DNA from: Pseudomonas cedrina subsp. cedrina
GTDB lineage: Bacteria; Pseudomonadota; Gammaproteobacteria; Pseudomonadales; Pseudomonadaceae
Direction: 5' to 3'
Assembly: GCF_001983175.1 (NCBI RefSeq)
Contig: NZ_MNPW01000003.1
Coordinates: 372,001-436,000 of the forward strand
Length of the DNA: 64,000 nucleotides
Part shown: piece by piece, positions 37,335 through 45,901 of the stretch
Layout: each line of letters opens with the position of its first letter
How positions within the stretch are numbered: the stretch's first letter is position 1
Program-made: the position numbers and the translations under genes
Notes under the pieces: generated by a model
What the model was told of the DNA's origin: nothing
What the model saw: only the letters and a program-made list of their open reading frames with translations
Databases searched by the model: none

Positions 37335-38486
37335 ATGACCGTGGCCTTGACCTCCATCAGAATCAGCACCGACTTCGACAGTGGCAATATCCAGGTCCTG
37401 GATGCCCACGATGCCTACCAGTTATTGCTGGCAATCAAACCCGACACCCGTAGCCAACATTTCCAGTGGTTTCACTTCAAGGCCGAAGGCATGCACGTGG
37501 GCCACACCCACACCTTTCGCCTGAGCAACGCAGGCAAATCGTCCTACCGCCATGCGTGGAGCGGCTACAACGCCGTGGCGTCCTACGACCACATCAATTG
37601 GTTTCGCGTACCGACGCGGTTTGACGGCGAGATCCTGCACATCAGCCTCGAAACCCGTGAAAGGCACGCCTGGTTCGCCTATTTCGAACCCTACAGCCGC
37701 GAGCGCCACGACTGGCTGATCGACCAGGCCCTGAACCGCGCCGGCACGCAGTTGCTGGCCACCGGTAAAAGTGTTGAAGGCCGGGACATCCAACTGCTGC
37801 GCCGTGGCAAAGGCGGCGAGGGCCGCCGCAAGATCTGGATCATCGCCCAGCAGCACCCCGGCGAACACATGGCCGAGTGGTTTATGGAAGGCATCATCGA
37901 ACGCCTGCAGCAGGACGGCGACGCCGAGCTGAAAAAACTGCTGAAAGTGGCCGACCTGTACCTGGTGCCCAACATGAACCCGGACGGCGCCTTCCACGGT
38001 CATCTGCGCACCAACGCCATGGGCCAGGACCTCAACCGCGCCTGGCAGAGCGCCAATCAGCAAACGAGTCCCGAAGTGCTGTTTGTGCAACAGCAGATGG
38101 AAAAATACGGCGTTGACCTGTTCCTCGATATCCACGGTGACGAGGAAATCCCCTACGTCTTCACCGCTGGCTGCGAAGGCAACCCCGGCTACACCCCGCG
38201 CATCGAGGCCCTGGAAAAACACTTTCGCAGCCACTTGAGCGGCCTGACCCGCGACTTCCAGACCACCCACGGCTACACCCGCGACTTGCCGGGCGAAGCC
38301 AACATGACCCTGGCTTGCAACGCCGTAGGCGAAAAATACGACTGCCTGTCGCTGACCCTGGAAATGCCTTTCAAGGACAACGACGACGCCCCCAACCCGC
38401 ACACCGGTTGGTCAGGTAAACGCTCGATGCAGTTGGCCAAGGACGTATTGAGCAGCGTGGCCGATATCGTCGACGTCTTGCGCTGA
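37335..38486 (+). CDS. M14-family carboxypeptidase (cytosolic carboxypeptidase-like)
   Basis: A 383-residue zinc peptidase without signal peptide. Residues about 1-130 form the beta-sandwich N-terminal domain typical of the cytosolic carboxypeptidase-like M14 branch. The zinc site is QQHPGEHMAEW (His and Glu, near residue 176) with the third ligand in DIHGDEE (near residue 264), and a catalytic Glu in LTLEMPF (near residue 340). VPNMNPDGAFHGHLRTNAMG holds substrate-binding Arg/Asn residues. The natural substrate in bacteria is not clear. Confidence 0.92.
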   Translation: MTVALTSIRISTDFDSGNIQVLDAHDAYQLLLAIKPDTRSQHFQWFHFKAEGMHVGHTHTFRLSNAGKSSYRHAWSGYNAVASYDHINWFRVPTRFDGEILHISLETRERHAWFAYFEPYSRERHDWLIDQALNRAGTQLLATGKSVEGRDIQLLRRGKGGEGRRKIWIIAQQHPGEHMAEWFMEGIIERLQQDGDAELKKLLKVADLYLVPNMNPDGAFHGHLRTNAMGQDLNRAWQSANQQTSPEVLFVQQQMEKYGVDLFLDIHGDEEIPYVFTAGCEGNPGYTPRIEALEKHFRSHLSGLTRDFQTTHGYTRDLPGEANMTLACNAVGEKYDCLSLTLEMPFKDNDDAPNPHTGWSGKRSMQLAKDVLSSVADIVDVLR

Positions 38487-38490
38487 TTAT

Positions 38491-38516
38491 TCTGTGGCGA
38501 GCGGGCTCGCCACAGA
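38491..38516. terminator. Bidirectional hairpin between convergent genes
   Basis: An 11-bp perfect stem TCTGTGGCGAG/CTCGCCACAGA with loop CGGG lies 4 bp after the carboxypeptidase stop and 15 bp from the HxlR stop. It is REP-like in sequence and probably stops transcription in both directions. Confidence 0.65.
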
Positions 38517-38530
38517 AAAGCAGTAAACCC

Positions 38531-38989
38531 TCAAGCTTCATGTAGCTCAACGGGCACCCGCCGGCAATCCTCGGGCCCCAGCAACCGCCCATCCGCCGAG
38601 CGCAGCTCCAACGCTCGCAGAGGCTCGCCGTTGTCGCGGTCCACCATCACCGAATGCGCCTCGCCTGCGCCGTAGAAAAACCCCTCGCCCCACTGACGCA
38701 GCCCGATGATCACGTTGAACAGGCCGCGGCCCTTTTCGGTCAGCACATACTCCTGATACGCACTGCCATCCGACGCTGGCACGACCTCCAGCACCCCATG
38801 GGCCACCAGGCTGCGCAAACGCGTGGACAGAATATTCTTGGCCATGCCCAAACTGCGCTGGAATTCACCAAAGCGACGCATGCCATCAAATGCATCGCGG
38901 ATGATCAGCAGCGACCAGCCATCGCCAATCGCATCCAGCGAGCGCGCCACCGGGCATTCGGCGTTTTCAAAGCGGGTGAGCTTGACCAT
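38531..38989 (-). CDS. HxlR-family transcriptional regulator
   Basis: A 152-residue winged-helix protein. HxlR signatures are CPVARSLDAIGDGWSLLIIR (residues 12-31), RRFGEFQRSLGMAKNILSTR and the wing YVLTEKGRGL. The conserved cysteine near residue 12, used for redox or electrophile sensing in some HxlR proteins, is present. It is divergent from an MFS exporter across 101 bp with two similar dyads, so it probably controls that gene and itself. Confidence 0.93.
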   Translation of the reverse strand: MVKLTRFENAECPVARSLDAIGDGWSLLIIRDAFDGMRRFGEFQRSLGMAKNILSTRLRSLVAHGVLEVVPASDGSAYQEYVLTEKGRGLFNVIIGLRQWGEGFFYGAGEAHSVMVDRDNGEPLRALELRSADGRLLGPEDCRRVPVELHEA

Positions 38990-39016
38990 CGGAGCTGCCT
39001 GTCGTCGACCAATAAT

Positions 39017-39074
39017 GTGGTTGCAATATAAAACTGGAATCCTTACCGTACAAGTGGTTTCATTTTAAAACCAC
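39017..39074 (+). promoter_or_regulatory. Duplicated operator for the HxlR regulator
   Basis: A 21-bp dyad GTGGTTT-N7-AAACCAC lies at 39054-39074. An imperfect copy, starting GTGGTTGCAA and ending AAAACTGG, lies at 39017-39037. They have the same length and orientation and are 37 bp apart. They lie between the HxlR gene and the MFS gene it faces. Confidence 0.65.
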
Positions 39075-39090
39075 AAAAAGGATTGTCCGC

Positions 39091-40326
39091 ATGTCGTCAT
39101 CCCCCTTAAGCGGCGCGGTGGTAGTGCTGTTCGCCATCGCCTGCGGCCTGTCGGTGGCCAACGTCTACTACGCCCAGCCGCTGCTCGACGCCATGGCCGA
39201 GACCTTCGCCATGGACCACGCCACCGTGGGTATCATCATCGCCCTCACCCAAGTCGGTTATGGCGTGGGGCTGTTGTTGCTGGTGCCCCTGGGGGATCTG
39301 CTCAACCGGCGCGGGCTGATCGTCACCCAACTGCTGCTCTCCACCCTGACCGTGCTGGTGGTGGCCTTGTCGTCCAACAGCGTCTGGCTGCTCGCCGGCG
39401 TGGCGCTCACCGGCCTGCTGGCGGTAGTCGCCCAGGTGATGGTGGCATTGGCCGCTCACTTGGCGTCGCCCGAACAACGTGGCCACGTGGTCGGAATGGT
39501 CACCAGCGGGATTGTGGTGGGTTTGTTGCTGGCGCGCTCCGTTTCAGGTGCCATGGCAGACTTGGCGGGTTGGCGCTCGGTGTACCTGCTCTCCGCCGGC
39601 CTGACGCTGTTGATGGCCCTGCTGCTGTGGCGGGTGCTGCCGGACACTGAGCAACCCCGCGCCACAGGCACCTATGGCGCGCTGATCCGCTCGGTGTTCA
39701 GCTTGTTCAAGGAAGAAAAGGTCTTGCGAGACCGTGCCGTGCTGGCGATGTTGATTTTCGCCGCTGGCACCGTCCTGTGGACGCCGCTGGTGTTGCCCTT
39801 GAGCGCCCCGCCGCTGTCGCTGTCGCACACGCAGATCGGCCTGTTCGGGCTTGCCGGTGCCGCCGGCGCCTTGGGTGCCGCCCGCGCCGGACGCCTGGCC
39901 GACAGGGGCTTGGCCCAATGGACCAGCGGCACGGCACTGTTGCTGATGCTGCTGTCCTGGGTGGCCATCGGCTTTACCCAGTCGTCGCTGTGGGCATTGT
40001 TGCTGGGTGTGATCGTGTTCGATCTCGGCCTGCAAGCCGTGCATGTCACCAGCCAGAGCCTGATCTACGCCGTGCGCCCCGACGCCCAGAGTCGCCTGGT
40101 GGCGGGTTACATGCTGTTTTACTCGGTAGGAAGCGCGCTCGGGTCGGTCAGTGCAACGGCGATGTATGCCTGGGGCGGCTGGCTCGGCGTGTGTGGCCTC
40201 GGCGCAGCGATCAACCTGCTCGCGTTGATCTACTGGCTGGCCACACTGCCCCCCAAGGCTGTGTCAGTCCTTGCTGCCGGTCATGCTTTGCAGCACGCCG
40301 TCGCGGCGGATCAACCCATGGAATAG
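39091..40326 (+). CDS. MFS transporter (DHA1-type exporter)
   Basis: A 411-residue, 12-helix major facilitator protein. Helix 1 contains NVYYAQPLLDAMAETF, the loop 2-3 motif A is PLGDLLNRRGLIV, and a second motif A-like GRLADRGL occurs in the C-half. It resembles the YnfM/AraJ-like exporters often paired with HxlR or LysR regulators. The ligand is unknown. Its last 63 bp overlap the 3' end of the convergent cytochrome b561 gene. Confidence 0.9.
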   Translation: MSSSPLSGAVVVLFAIACGLSVANVYYAQPLLDAMAETFAMDHATVGIIIALTQVGYGVGLLLLVPLGDLLNRRGLIVTQLLLSTLTVLVVALSSNSVWLLAGVALTGLLAVVAQVMVALAAHLASPEQRGHVVGMVTSGIVVGLLLARSVSGAMADLAGWRSVYLLSAGLTLLMALLLWRVLPDTEQPRATGTYGALIRSVFSLFKEEKVLRDRAVLAMLIFAAGTVLWTPLVLPLSAPPLSLSHTQIGLFGLAGAAGALGAARAGRLADRGLAQWTSGTALLLMLLSWVAIGFTQSSLWALLLGVIVFDLGLQAVHVTSQSLIYAVRPDAQSRLVAGYMLFYSVGSALGSVSATAMYAWGGWLGVCGLGAAINLLALIYWLATLPPKAVSVLAAGHALQHAVAADQPME

Positions 40327-40803
40327 CGCAGCCGCCAGGTGCAGCAACACGGTCAGGAACAGCAGATAAGCCAGGTACCCGTGCGCCTTGCGCAGCAGCG
40401 CAAACAACGGCGCATTCGCCGCCACCAGCGCCGGCAACTGCACCGAGCTGCTGAGCATGACCGGGTCGCCCGCCGCCGAGATCATTGCCCACCCCAGCAG
40501 CGGCAATACCAGCATCAAGCCGTACAGGACCAGGTGCGACGCTTTGGCCGCCAATACCTGCCACAGCGGCAAGTCGGCGGGCAACGGCGGTTGGCGTGTG
40601 GAGAAGCGCACCACCAGCCGCACGATCACCAGCGCCAGGATCGCGATCCCCAGCGGCTTGTGCAGGTGGATCAGCCATTCATGCCGCTCTGAAACAGAAG
40701 CCGCCAGGCCCGCGCCGATAAACAGCATGGCCATGACCATCAGCGCCATCAACCAGTGCAGCAGGCGCGCCAGGGGCGCGAAAAACCGTGGTTGGGCATT
40801 CAT
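40264..40803 (-). CDS. Cytochrome b561 family protein (ECF module)
   Basis: A 179-residue inner-membrane haem protein with four helices. Histidines placed for two b haems are seen in LARLLHWLMA (helix 1), HEWLIHLHKPLG (helix 2), KASHLVLYG and KAHGYLAYLLFLTVLLHLAA. It probably passes electrons from quinol to the adjacent catalase-like protein, with which it overlaps by four bases. Its last 63 bp overlap the convergent MFS gene. A second b561 gene is at 49876. Confidence 0.92.
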   Translation of the reverse strand: MNAQPRFFAPLARLLHWLMALMVMAMLFIGAGLAASVSERHEWLIHLHKPLGIAILALVIVRLVVRFSTRQPPLPADLPLWQVLAAKASHLVLYGLMLVLPLLGWAMISAAGDPVMLSSSVQLPALVAANAPLFALLRKAHGYLAYLLFLTVLLHLAAALFHGLIRRDGVLQSMTGSKD

Positions 40804-41882
40804 GGCTTCGACTCCTGAGGGGCGCTGTGCAACGGGCTGACTTCACCGGCGCGGCGCAGGTACGAACTGGCATACGCCGCCGAACGTGCTGCCAGCAATG
40901 GGTCGTTGGAGGCTTCGATGCCACTGGGCAAGATCAGCGGATCGAAGTTGATATCGCGGCAATCACCGTCCGCTTGCGGTTGGCTGCTTTGCAGCACCAG
41001 GGTGCCGGCATTGATGACTGTATGCGCGCCCGTCCAGGCCTTGCTTGCGTCATCCACAGGATCGCCGGGGTTGGCCAGGGTCATGTTCAATTGCCAGCGC
41101 AGCGGCCCGGCGGCAAGACGCTGCGCCAGGTCTTTTTCAAGGAAGTCACTCCCCGCCGGGGCGGTATCTCCCGCTGCATCCTGCAGCGTGGGCACCACGC
41201 CCCAACGCACGGCCTGGCGCTTGCCATCGGCCCCCACCAGGTAAAAGGCGTTGATGCCGTTGTAGGTTTCGGTCGCATAACTGGCCGAAGGCTTGGCGGT
41301 CTTGACCCACGCCAGAAACTGCGCGGTCTCGGGATGGGCGGCGAAGAACGCCGGCATCGCTGCCGGGTTCGGCTTGCCGGTCGATGGGTCCGGTGCGCCC
41401 GCCTTGAGCAGTTGGTAGAACGCCTCGGGCGTGCCCACCGGGAATACCGGCATACTGTTCATGCCGGTGCGCCACTGCTGGCCGTTGGCCTGGCTGAACT
41501 GCACGGCAAAACTGCGGATCGGCACACTGCTGTCCGGTGCATAAGGGTTGCCACTGGGCAAGGCAAACCGCCCGATCAGCGGGGTCTTGGCCGCACTGAA
41601 CACCTCGGCGCTGGAGTAGGCACGGGCCTCGGCGCTGCTTTCGAAATAGCCGGCCACGCACACGCCCTTGGCATGGTTACGCCGGAAGCCGGGGTGCACG
41701 CCGTTGTTGGTTTCCAGGGCATTGACCAGGGTTTTAGGACGCAAGCGCTGTGGGTCGAGGGTGCCATTGACGTAGGCAAATGCCCCCGCCAAAACCGCAA
41801 CCACGGCACCGATACCCGCCAGGCGCGCGATCAGGCTCGCAGTGCTCAACGGAGGACGGGGCGGTGATGAGTGATCTACCAT
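40800..41882 (-). CDS. Catalase-family peroxidase (SrpA-like), membrane-anchored
   Basis: A 360-residue small catalase-fold protein. An N-terminal membrane helix (about residues 18-38) should place it in the periplasm. The distal haem histidine is in RRNHAKGVCVAG (His70). The protein is much shorter than a true catalase (about 480 or more), as in SrpA-like catalase-related peroxidases. It is co-transcribed with cytochrome b561, which may supply electrons. An ECF-type promoter (41935-41962, minus strand) precedes it. Confidence 0.92.
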   Translation of the reverse strand: MVDHSSPPRPPLSTASLIARLAGIGAVVAVLAGAFAYVNGTLDPQRLRPKTLVNALETNNGVHPGFRRNHAKGVCVAGYFESSAEARAYSSAEVFSAAKTPLIGRFALPSGNPYAPDSSVPIRSFAVQFSQANGQQWRTGMNSMPVFPVGTPEAFYQLLKAGAPDPSTGKPNPAAMPAFFAAHPETAQFLAWVKTAKPSASYATETYNGINAFYLVGADGKRQAVRWGVVPTLQDAAGDTAPAGSDFLEKDLAQRLAAGPLRWQLNMTLANPGDPVDDASKAWTGAHTVINAGTLVLQSSQPQADGDCRDINFDPLILPSGIEASNDPLLAARSAAYASSYLRRAGEVSPLHSAPQESKP

Positions 41883-41934
41883 GAAGGAGCTCCAGGGCCA
41901 GAGGCCTTAGGGGTGAACATAAGGTCGGAGCATT

Positions 41935-41962
41935 AAGACGAACGCCGATCGGCTCTATTCCC
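41935..41962 (-). promoter_or_regulatory. ECF-type promoter of the catalase-b561 operon
   Basis: On the minus strand GGGAATA (41962-41956) and CGTCTT (41940-41935) are separated by exactly 15 bp. This matches the promoter facing the other way at 41989-42016, so the adjacent ECF sigma factor probably reads both. Confidence 0.7.
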
Positions 41963-41988
41963 TGGGCCTGGATTTATTTTTCACGGTC

Positions 41989-42016
41989 GGGAATAACCGT
42001 CCCTGCCAGTCGTCTC
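41989..42016 (+). promoter_or_regulatory. ECF-type promoter of the sigma/anti-sigma operon
   Basis: GGGAATA (41989-41995), 15 bp, then CGTCTC (42011-42016). It is the mirror twin of the promoter at 41935-41962. The position 33 bp before the sigma gene points to autoregulation. Confidence 0.7.
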
Positions 42017-42048
42017 TCTAGTCCCAGCGTAGTGAACAGCCCGCTCCC

Positions 42049-42555
42049 ATGCATGAACTCGACGAACCGTTACGTGAACTCATCCCCAGGCTGCGGCGCT
42101 TTGCCGTGTCCCTGACGCGTAACGCCAGCAGCGCCGACGACCTGGTGCAATCGACCTTGGAACGGGCGGTCACCCATTGGGCAGAGAAACGCGTCGAAGG
42201 CGACTTGCGCGCCTGGCTGTTCTCGATCCTCTACCGGCAATTCCTCGACGCCCACCGCCGCACCCGGCGCTACGCACGGATGCTGGAGTTCTTCACCGGG
42301 CGTGACGATGCGCAGCCATCGGTCGAGCGCACCGTGATCGCCCAGTCGACCCTGCAAGCCTTCGATCAACTCAACGCCGAGCAACGCGCGCTGCTGCTGT
42401 GGGTCTCGGTCGAGGGCATGAGCTACAAGGAGGTCGCCGAGATTCTCGACGTGCCCATCGGCACCGTGATGTCGCGTCTATCGCGGGCGCGCCAAGCCCT
42501 GCGTCAACTCAGTGATGGCGAAATCGCCAGCCCTTCCCTGCGGATACTCAAATGA
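42049..42555 (+). CDS. ECF sigma-70 family RNA polymerase sigma factor
   Basis: A 168-residue ECF sigma with region 2 (about 10-75, LVQSTLERAVTHW and DLRAWLFSILYRQFLDAHRR) and region 4 (about 105-155, LLLWVSVEGMSYKEVAEILD then GTVMSRLSRARQAL). It lies upstream of its probable anti-sigma factor with a four-base overlap and divergent from a catalase-like gene. The module is therefore likely an oxidative or envelope stress response. The stimulus is not shown by the sequence. Confidence 0.95.
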   Translation: MHELDEPLRELIPRLRRFAVSLTRNASSADDLVQSTLERAVTHWAEKRVEGDLRAWLFSILYRQFLDAHRRTRRYARMLEFFTGRDDAQPSVERTVIAQSTLQAFDQLNAEQRALLLWVSVEGMSYKEVAEILDVPIGTVMSRLSRARQALRQLSDGEIASPSLRILK

Positions 42556-43289
42556 TCAGCCTGCCCCCCAGCGAACGCGATTTGCATGCCTACGTCGATC
42601 ACCAACTGCTGGAGAGTGATCGCCGCGTGCTCGAAACGTATCTGGCCGCCCATCCGGACGTCGCCGCCCAGGTCCATGCCTGGCAGCACGACGCGCAATT
42701 GCTGCGCGCCGCATTGGGCGGTGCCCTGCAACAGCCGGCCAACCCGGACCTGGACCCGGCGCTGATCCGCCAGCGCCTCAAGCGCCAGTCGCGCCGCCAC
42801 TTCGCCACGGCCGCCGTGTTGCTGATCGCAGTGAGCCTCGGCGGTATCGGGGGCTGGCACGCCCGTGAAGCCACCCAGCCAGCAATGTTACCGATGGCCG
42901 ATGCGATGCAGGCGTTTCGCTTGTTTGCCCAGGACGGCGTGATGCCCGCCGACTACAAGGGCCAGGGCAGCGACACGATGCAAGCCTGGCTGGATCGCTA
43001 CTTCAGCCAGGCGCACCGCCTGCCCGACCTCAGCGCGGCGGGGTTCACCCCGGTCAGCGGGCGCTTGCTGACCACCGAGCAAGGCGCCGCCGCCATGGTG
43101 CTGTACGAAGACGCGCAAGGGCAGCGCATCAGTTTCTACATCCGCCCACCTGGCCCGGAAAACGGCTTCCTGCCCCGTGGCAGCCGCAGTGCCGATGGTT
43201 TGCAGGCTCAATACTGGTCCGGCGCGGGCTACAACTATGCGCTGGTCAGCCCGGTGGACCAGCCCGCCCCGCCGCTGTTGACGTTCTAA
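42552..43289 (+). CDS. Anti-sigma factor (membrane-anchored)
   Basis: A 245-residue protein with an N-terminal cytoplasmic anti-sigma-like domain (about 1-75, DLHAYVDHQLLESDRRVLET), one membrane helix (about 83-100) and a periplasmic domain. The zinc-type HxxxCxxC motif is absent: the segment has His but no Cys. It overlaps the ECF gene by four bases, the common arrangement for a sigma with its inhibitor. The periplasmic part probably senses the signal. Confidence 0.88.
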   Translation: MISLPPSERDLHAYVDHQLLESDRRVLETYLAAHPDVAAQVHAWQHDAQLLRAALGGALQQPANPDLDPALIRQRLKRQSRRHFATAAVLLIAVSLGGIGGWHAREATQPAMLPMADAMQAFRLFAQDGVMPADYKGQGSDTMQAWLDRYFSQAHRLPDLSAAGFTPVSGRLLTTEQGAAAMVLYEDAQGQRISFYIRPPGPENGFLPRGSRSADGLQAQYWSGAGYNYALVSPVDQPAPPLLTF

Positions 43290-43402
43290 AAGCCTGGGAT
43301 TGACCGATCAGCGAGGCAGGCACAGGCGTTTCCTTCGGCCATTGGTCAAAACACAACGGACACCCTAAAGTGAGTGACCACCGGCCTACAGAGTGACCCG
43401 CA

Positions 43403-44512
43403 TTGGTAGCGCTTTCCCTGCTCCGCCGCCTGCTCGGTAAAAAGACCGGCAGCGTCGAAGACCCAACCATCCCTGCGTTCTTTGCACAAAAAGCCGCGCA
43501 ACAGGGCTATACCCTGAGCACCGGTCAAACCCTCGCGATTGCTGCCCTGGACCGCGAAGCCCGGCACCTGCTCGCGGGTCAACCGACGCGCAGCTTGTAC
43601 CTGCACGGCCCGGCGGGGCGCGGTAAAAGCTGGCTGCTGGATGGCTTTTTCCAAGTGTTGCCGATTGCCGAGAAGCAGCGCGTGCATTTCCATGAGTTTT
43701 TTACCCGCCTGCACCAAGGCATGTTCAAGCACCGCGAGCACGACGATGCCCTGGGCGCGACCCTCGATGAACTGCTGACGGACTGCCGGGTGCTGTGTTT
43801 CGACGAGTTCCACGTTCACGATATCGGCGATGCGATGCTGATCACGCGGCTGTTCAAGGCCCTGTTCCAGCGCGGCGTGCTGGTGCTGGTGACGTCCAAC
43901 TACGCGCCGCAGGCATTGCTGCCCAACCCGCTGTACCACGAGCGTTTCAAGCCGGTAATCGACCTGATCGCCGCGCGCATGCAGGTGCTGGAGGTCAGCT
44001 CGCCCAAGGATTTCCGTAGCCTGCCCCAGGCCCCCAGCGCGCAACGCTTCACCACCGGTCAGTATGTGTGGCCAGGGACCGCGAGCCAGCGCGCGGCGCT
44101 GGGTCTCCCCGCCCCGGACTGCCCGCCCCAGCCCTTGCCCGTCGGCAACCGAACCCTGGCGTGCCGCCACCGGGAAGGCCGCTCCATTGCCTTCACCTTC
44201 AATGATCTGTGCGAAGCGTTGACGGCGGTGATGGATTACCTGCTGCTGTGCCAGGATTACGACCACTGGGTCATCGACGGCCTGCCGCAACTGGCGCAGT
44301 GCCCGATTGCCGTGCAGCAGCGGTTCATCAACCTGGTGGACGTGCTCTACGACCGCGACAAGCGCCTGGTGCTGATCGGCGAACAACCTTTGGACGTGGC
44401 CTTGAGCGGCCAGGCCATCGACCTCGCACGCACCGCCAGCCGCCTGCGCCAATTGCAGACAGCCCAGTTGCACCAGGCCAACCCGCAAAGCCCGCCCGAC
44501 CCGCTATCATGA
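43403..44512 (+). CDS. zapE: Cell division ATPase ZapE (AFG1 family)
   Basis: A 369-residue P-loop ATPase. Walker A is HGPAGRGKSWLL (near residue 68), Walker B CFDEFHVHDIGDAML (near residue 132), and the AFG1 pattern GVLVLVTSNYAPQALLP follows. ZapE acts at the division ring in E. coli, mainly under stress. The only usable start near the family N-terminus is the TTG at 43403, since an in-frame stop lies 9 bp before it; GAGTGA precedes it. The gene is 113 bp after the anti-sigma gene. Confidence 0.9.
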   Translation: MVALSLLRRLLGKKTGSVEDPTIPAFFAQKAAQQGYTLSTGQTLAIAALDREARHLLAGQPTRSLYLHGPAGRGKSWLLDGFFQVLPIAEKQRVHFHEFFTRLHQGMFKHREHDDALGATLDELLTDCRVLCFDEFHVHDIGDAMLITRLFKALFQRGVLVLVTSNYAPQALLPNPLYHERFKPVIDLIAARMQVLEVSSPKDFRSLPQAPSAQRFTTGQYVWPGTASQRAALGLPAPDCPPQPLPVGNRTLACRHREGRSIAFTFNDLCEALTAVMDYLLLCQDYDHWVIDGLPQLAQCPIAVQQRFINLVDVLYDRDKRLVLIGEQPLDVALSGQAIDLARTASRLRQLQTAQLHQANPQSPPDPLS

Positions 44513-44541
44513 GCGCCATCCACGCCCCCTTGCCCGAGTGA
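44509..44541 (+). other. Ten-codon ORF bridging zapE and the kinase gene
   Basis: The ATG overlaps the zapE stop (ATGA) and the frame ends GAGTGA at 44539-44541, overlapping an alternative GTG start of the kinase frame at 44538. It could relay ribosomes from zapE to the kinase gene, or it may be chance. Confidence 0.3.
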
Positions 44542-44552
44542 CCGCGCCGTTC

Positions 44553-45854
44553 ATGAATACCCTCGCCCAACTCAAGGCCGGCCAATTGGCCGGCATCACG
44601 CGCCTGGACCTGTCCTGCGGGCTGACCGAATTCCCTCGGGAAATCTTCGAGCTGGCCGACTCCCTGGAAATTCTCAACCTCAGCGGTAACGCCCTGAGCA
44701 AACTGCCCGACGACTTGCACCGCTTGCCGCACTTGCGCGTGCTGTTCTGCTCGGACAACCGTTTTACCGAACTGCCCGCCTGTCTCGGCCAGTGCGCCCA
44801 ACTGAGCATGATCGGCTTCAAGGCCAACCAGATCAGCCACGTGCCCGCCGCCGCGCTGCCACCGCGGTTACGCTGGTTGATCCTGACCGATAACCGCATC
44901 CGCGAGCTTCCTTCCCAGTTGGGCGAACGGCCGCTGCTGCAAAAGCTGATGCTGGCCGGTAATCAATTGGCACATCTGCCGCAAAGCCTGGCCAACTGCC
45001 ACAACCTCGAATTGCTGCGCATTGCCTCCAACCGCTTCACGCGCTTGCCTGACTGGCTGCTGGCGTTGCCGAGCCTGACCTGGCTGGCCTATGCCGGTAA
45101 TCCGGTGGAAACGGCGGTGCCGATGACGGACGATGAGGCCACCGTGGAGATTCCCTGGGCCGAGCTGGAACTCGCCGAAATATTGGGCGAAGGCGCGTCC
45201 GGCGTTATTCGCAAAGCGCTGTGGAAACCGGCAGGCAAACCCGTCGCTGTCAAACTCTATAAAGGCACCATCACCAGCGATGGCTCACCGCTGCACGAAA
45301 TGCAAGCCTGCATCGCCGCCGGGCTGCACCCCAACCTGATCAGGATCGAAGGCCGTGTGGTCGGCCACCCCGATGGCCAAGCCGCCCTGGTAATGGACCT
45401 GATCGACCCGAGCTACCGCAACCTCGCGGCCCTGCCGAGCCTGGCTTCGTGCACCCGCGACATCTACCCGCCGCACGCCCGCTTCAGCCTTGCCGTGGCG
45501 TTGCGCATGGCGCGGGGCATCGCATCGGTGGCCGCACATCTACACCGCCACGGCATCACCCATGGCGACCTGTATGGGCACAATATCCTGTGGAATGAAG
45601 CGGGCGATTGTCTGCTGGGGGATTTTGGCGCCGCGTCGTTTCATGCCACGGCGGATACTTTGGAAACCAGGGCGTTGCAGCGTATTGAAGTGCGCGCATT
45701 CGGGGTGTTGCTGGGGGAGTTGCTGGAGCGGGTGGAGGAGCCGGCGGGTGACGCGCTGGTGGCATTGCAGAAAAGCTGCTGTCAGCCCGATGTGCTGGCG
45801 CGGCCGGGGTTTGAGGAAATTGAGGCCATTCTGAGATCTATCCAACACCCTTAG
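44553..45854 (+). CDS. Leucine-rich-repeat protein kinase
   Basis: A 433-residue two-part protein. Residues about 5-195 hold roughly seven leucine-rich repeats of the L-x-x-L-x-L-x-x-N-x-L form (LEILNLSGNALSKLPDDL, LRWLILTDNRIRELPSQL). Residues about 210-430 are a eukaryote-type protein kinase: glycine loop LGEGASGVIRKA, Lys234 in VAVKLYK, catalytic loop HGDLYGHNIL with Asp339, and DFG with Asp357. The HRD arginine is replaced by Gly. No signal peptide or membrane helix is seen, so it should be cytoplasmic. The start could also be the GTG at 44538. Substrate and role are unknown. Confidence 0.9.
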   Translation: MNTLAQLKAGQLAGITRLDLSCGLTEFPREIFELADSLEILNLSGNALSKLPDDLHRLPHLRVLFCSDNRFTELPACLGQCAQLSMIGFKANQISHVPAAALPPRLRWLILTDNRIRELPSQLGERPLLQKLMLAGNQLAHLPQSLANCHNLELLRIASNRFTRLPDWLLALPSLTWLAYAGNPVETAVPMTDDEATVEIPWAELELAEILGEGASGVIRKALWKPAGKPVAVKLYKGTITSDGSPLHEMQACIAAGLHPNLIRIEGRVVGHPDGQAALVMDLIDPSYRNLAALPSLASCTRDIYPPHARFSLAVALRMARGIASVAAHLHRHGITHGDLYGHNILWNEAGDCLLGDFGAASFHATADTLETRALQRIEVRAFGVLLGELLERVEEPAGDALVALQKSCCQPDVLARPGFEEIEAILRSIQHP

Positions 45855-45901
45855 CCCATCTTGGCTTAGGTACCTACACATCTATTGAGAACCCGGCAAC
45901 T

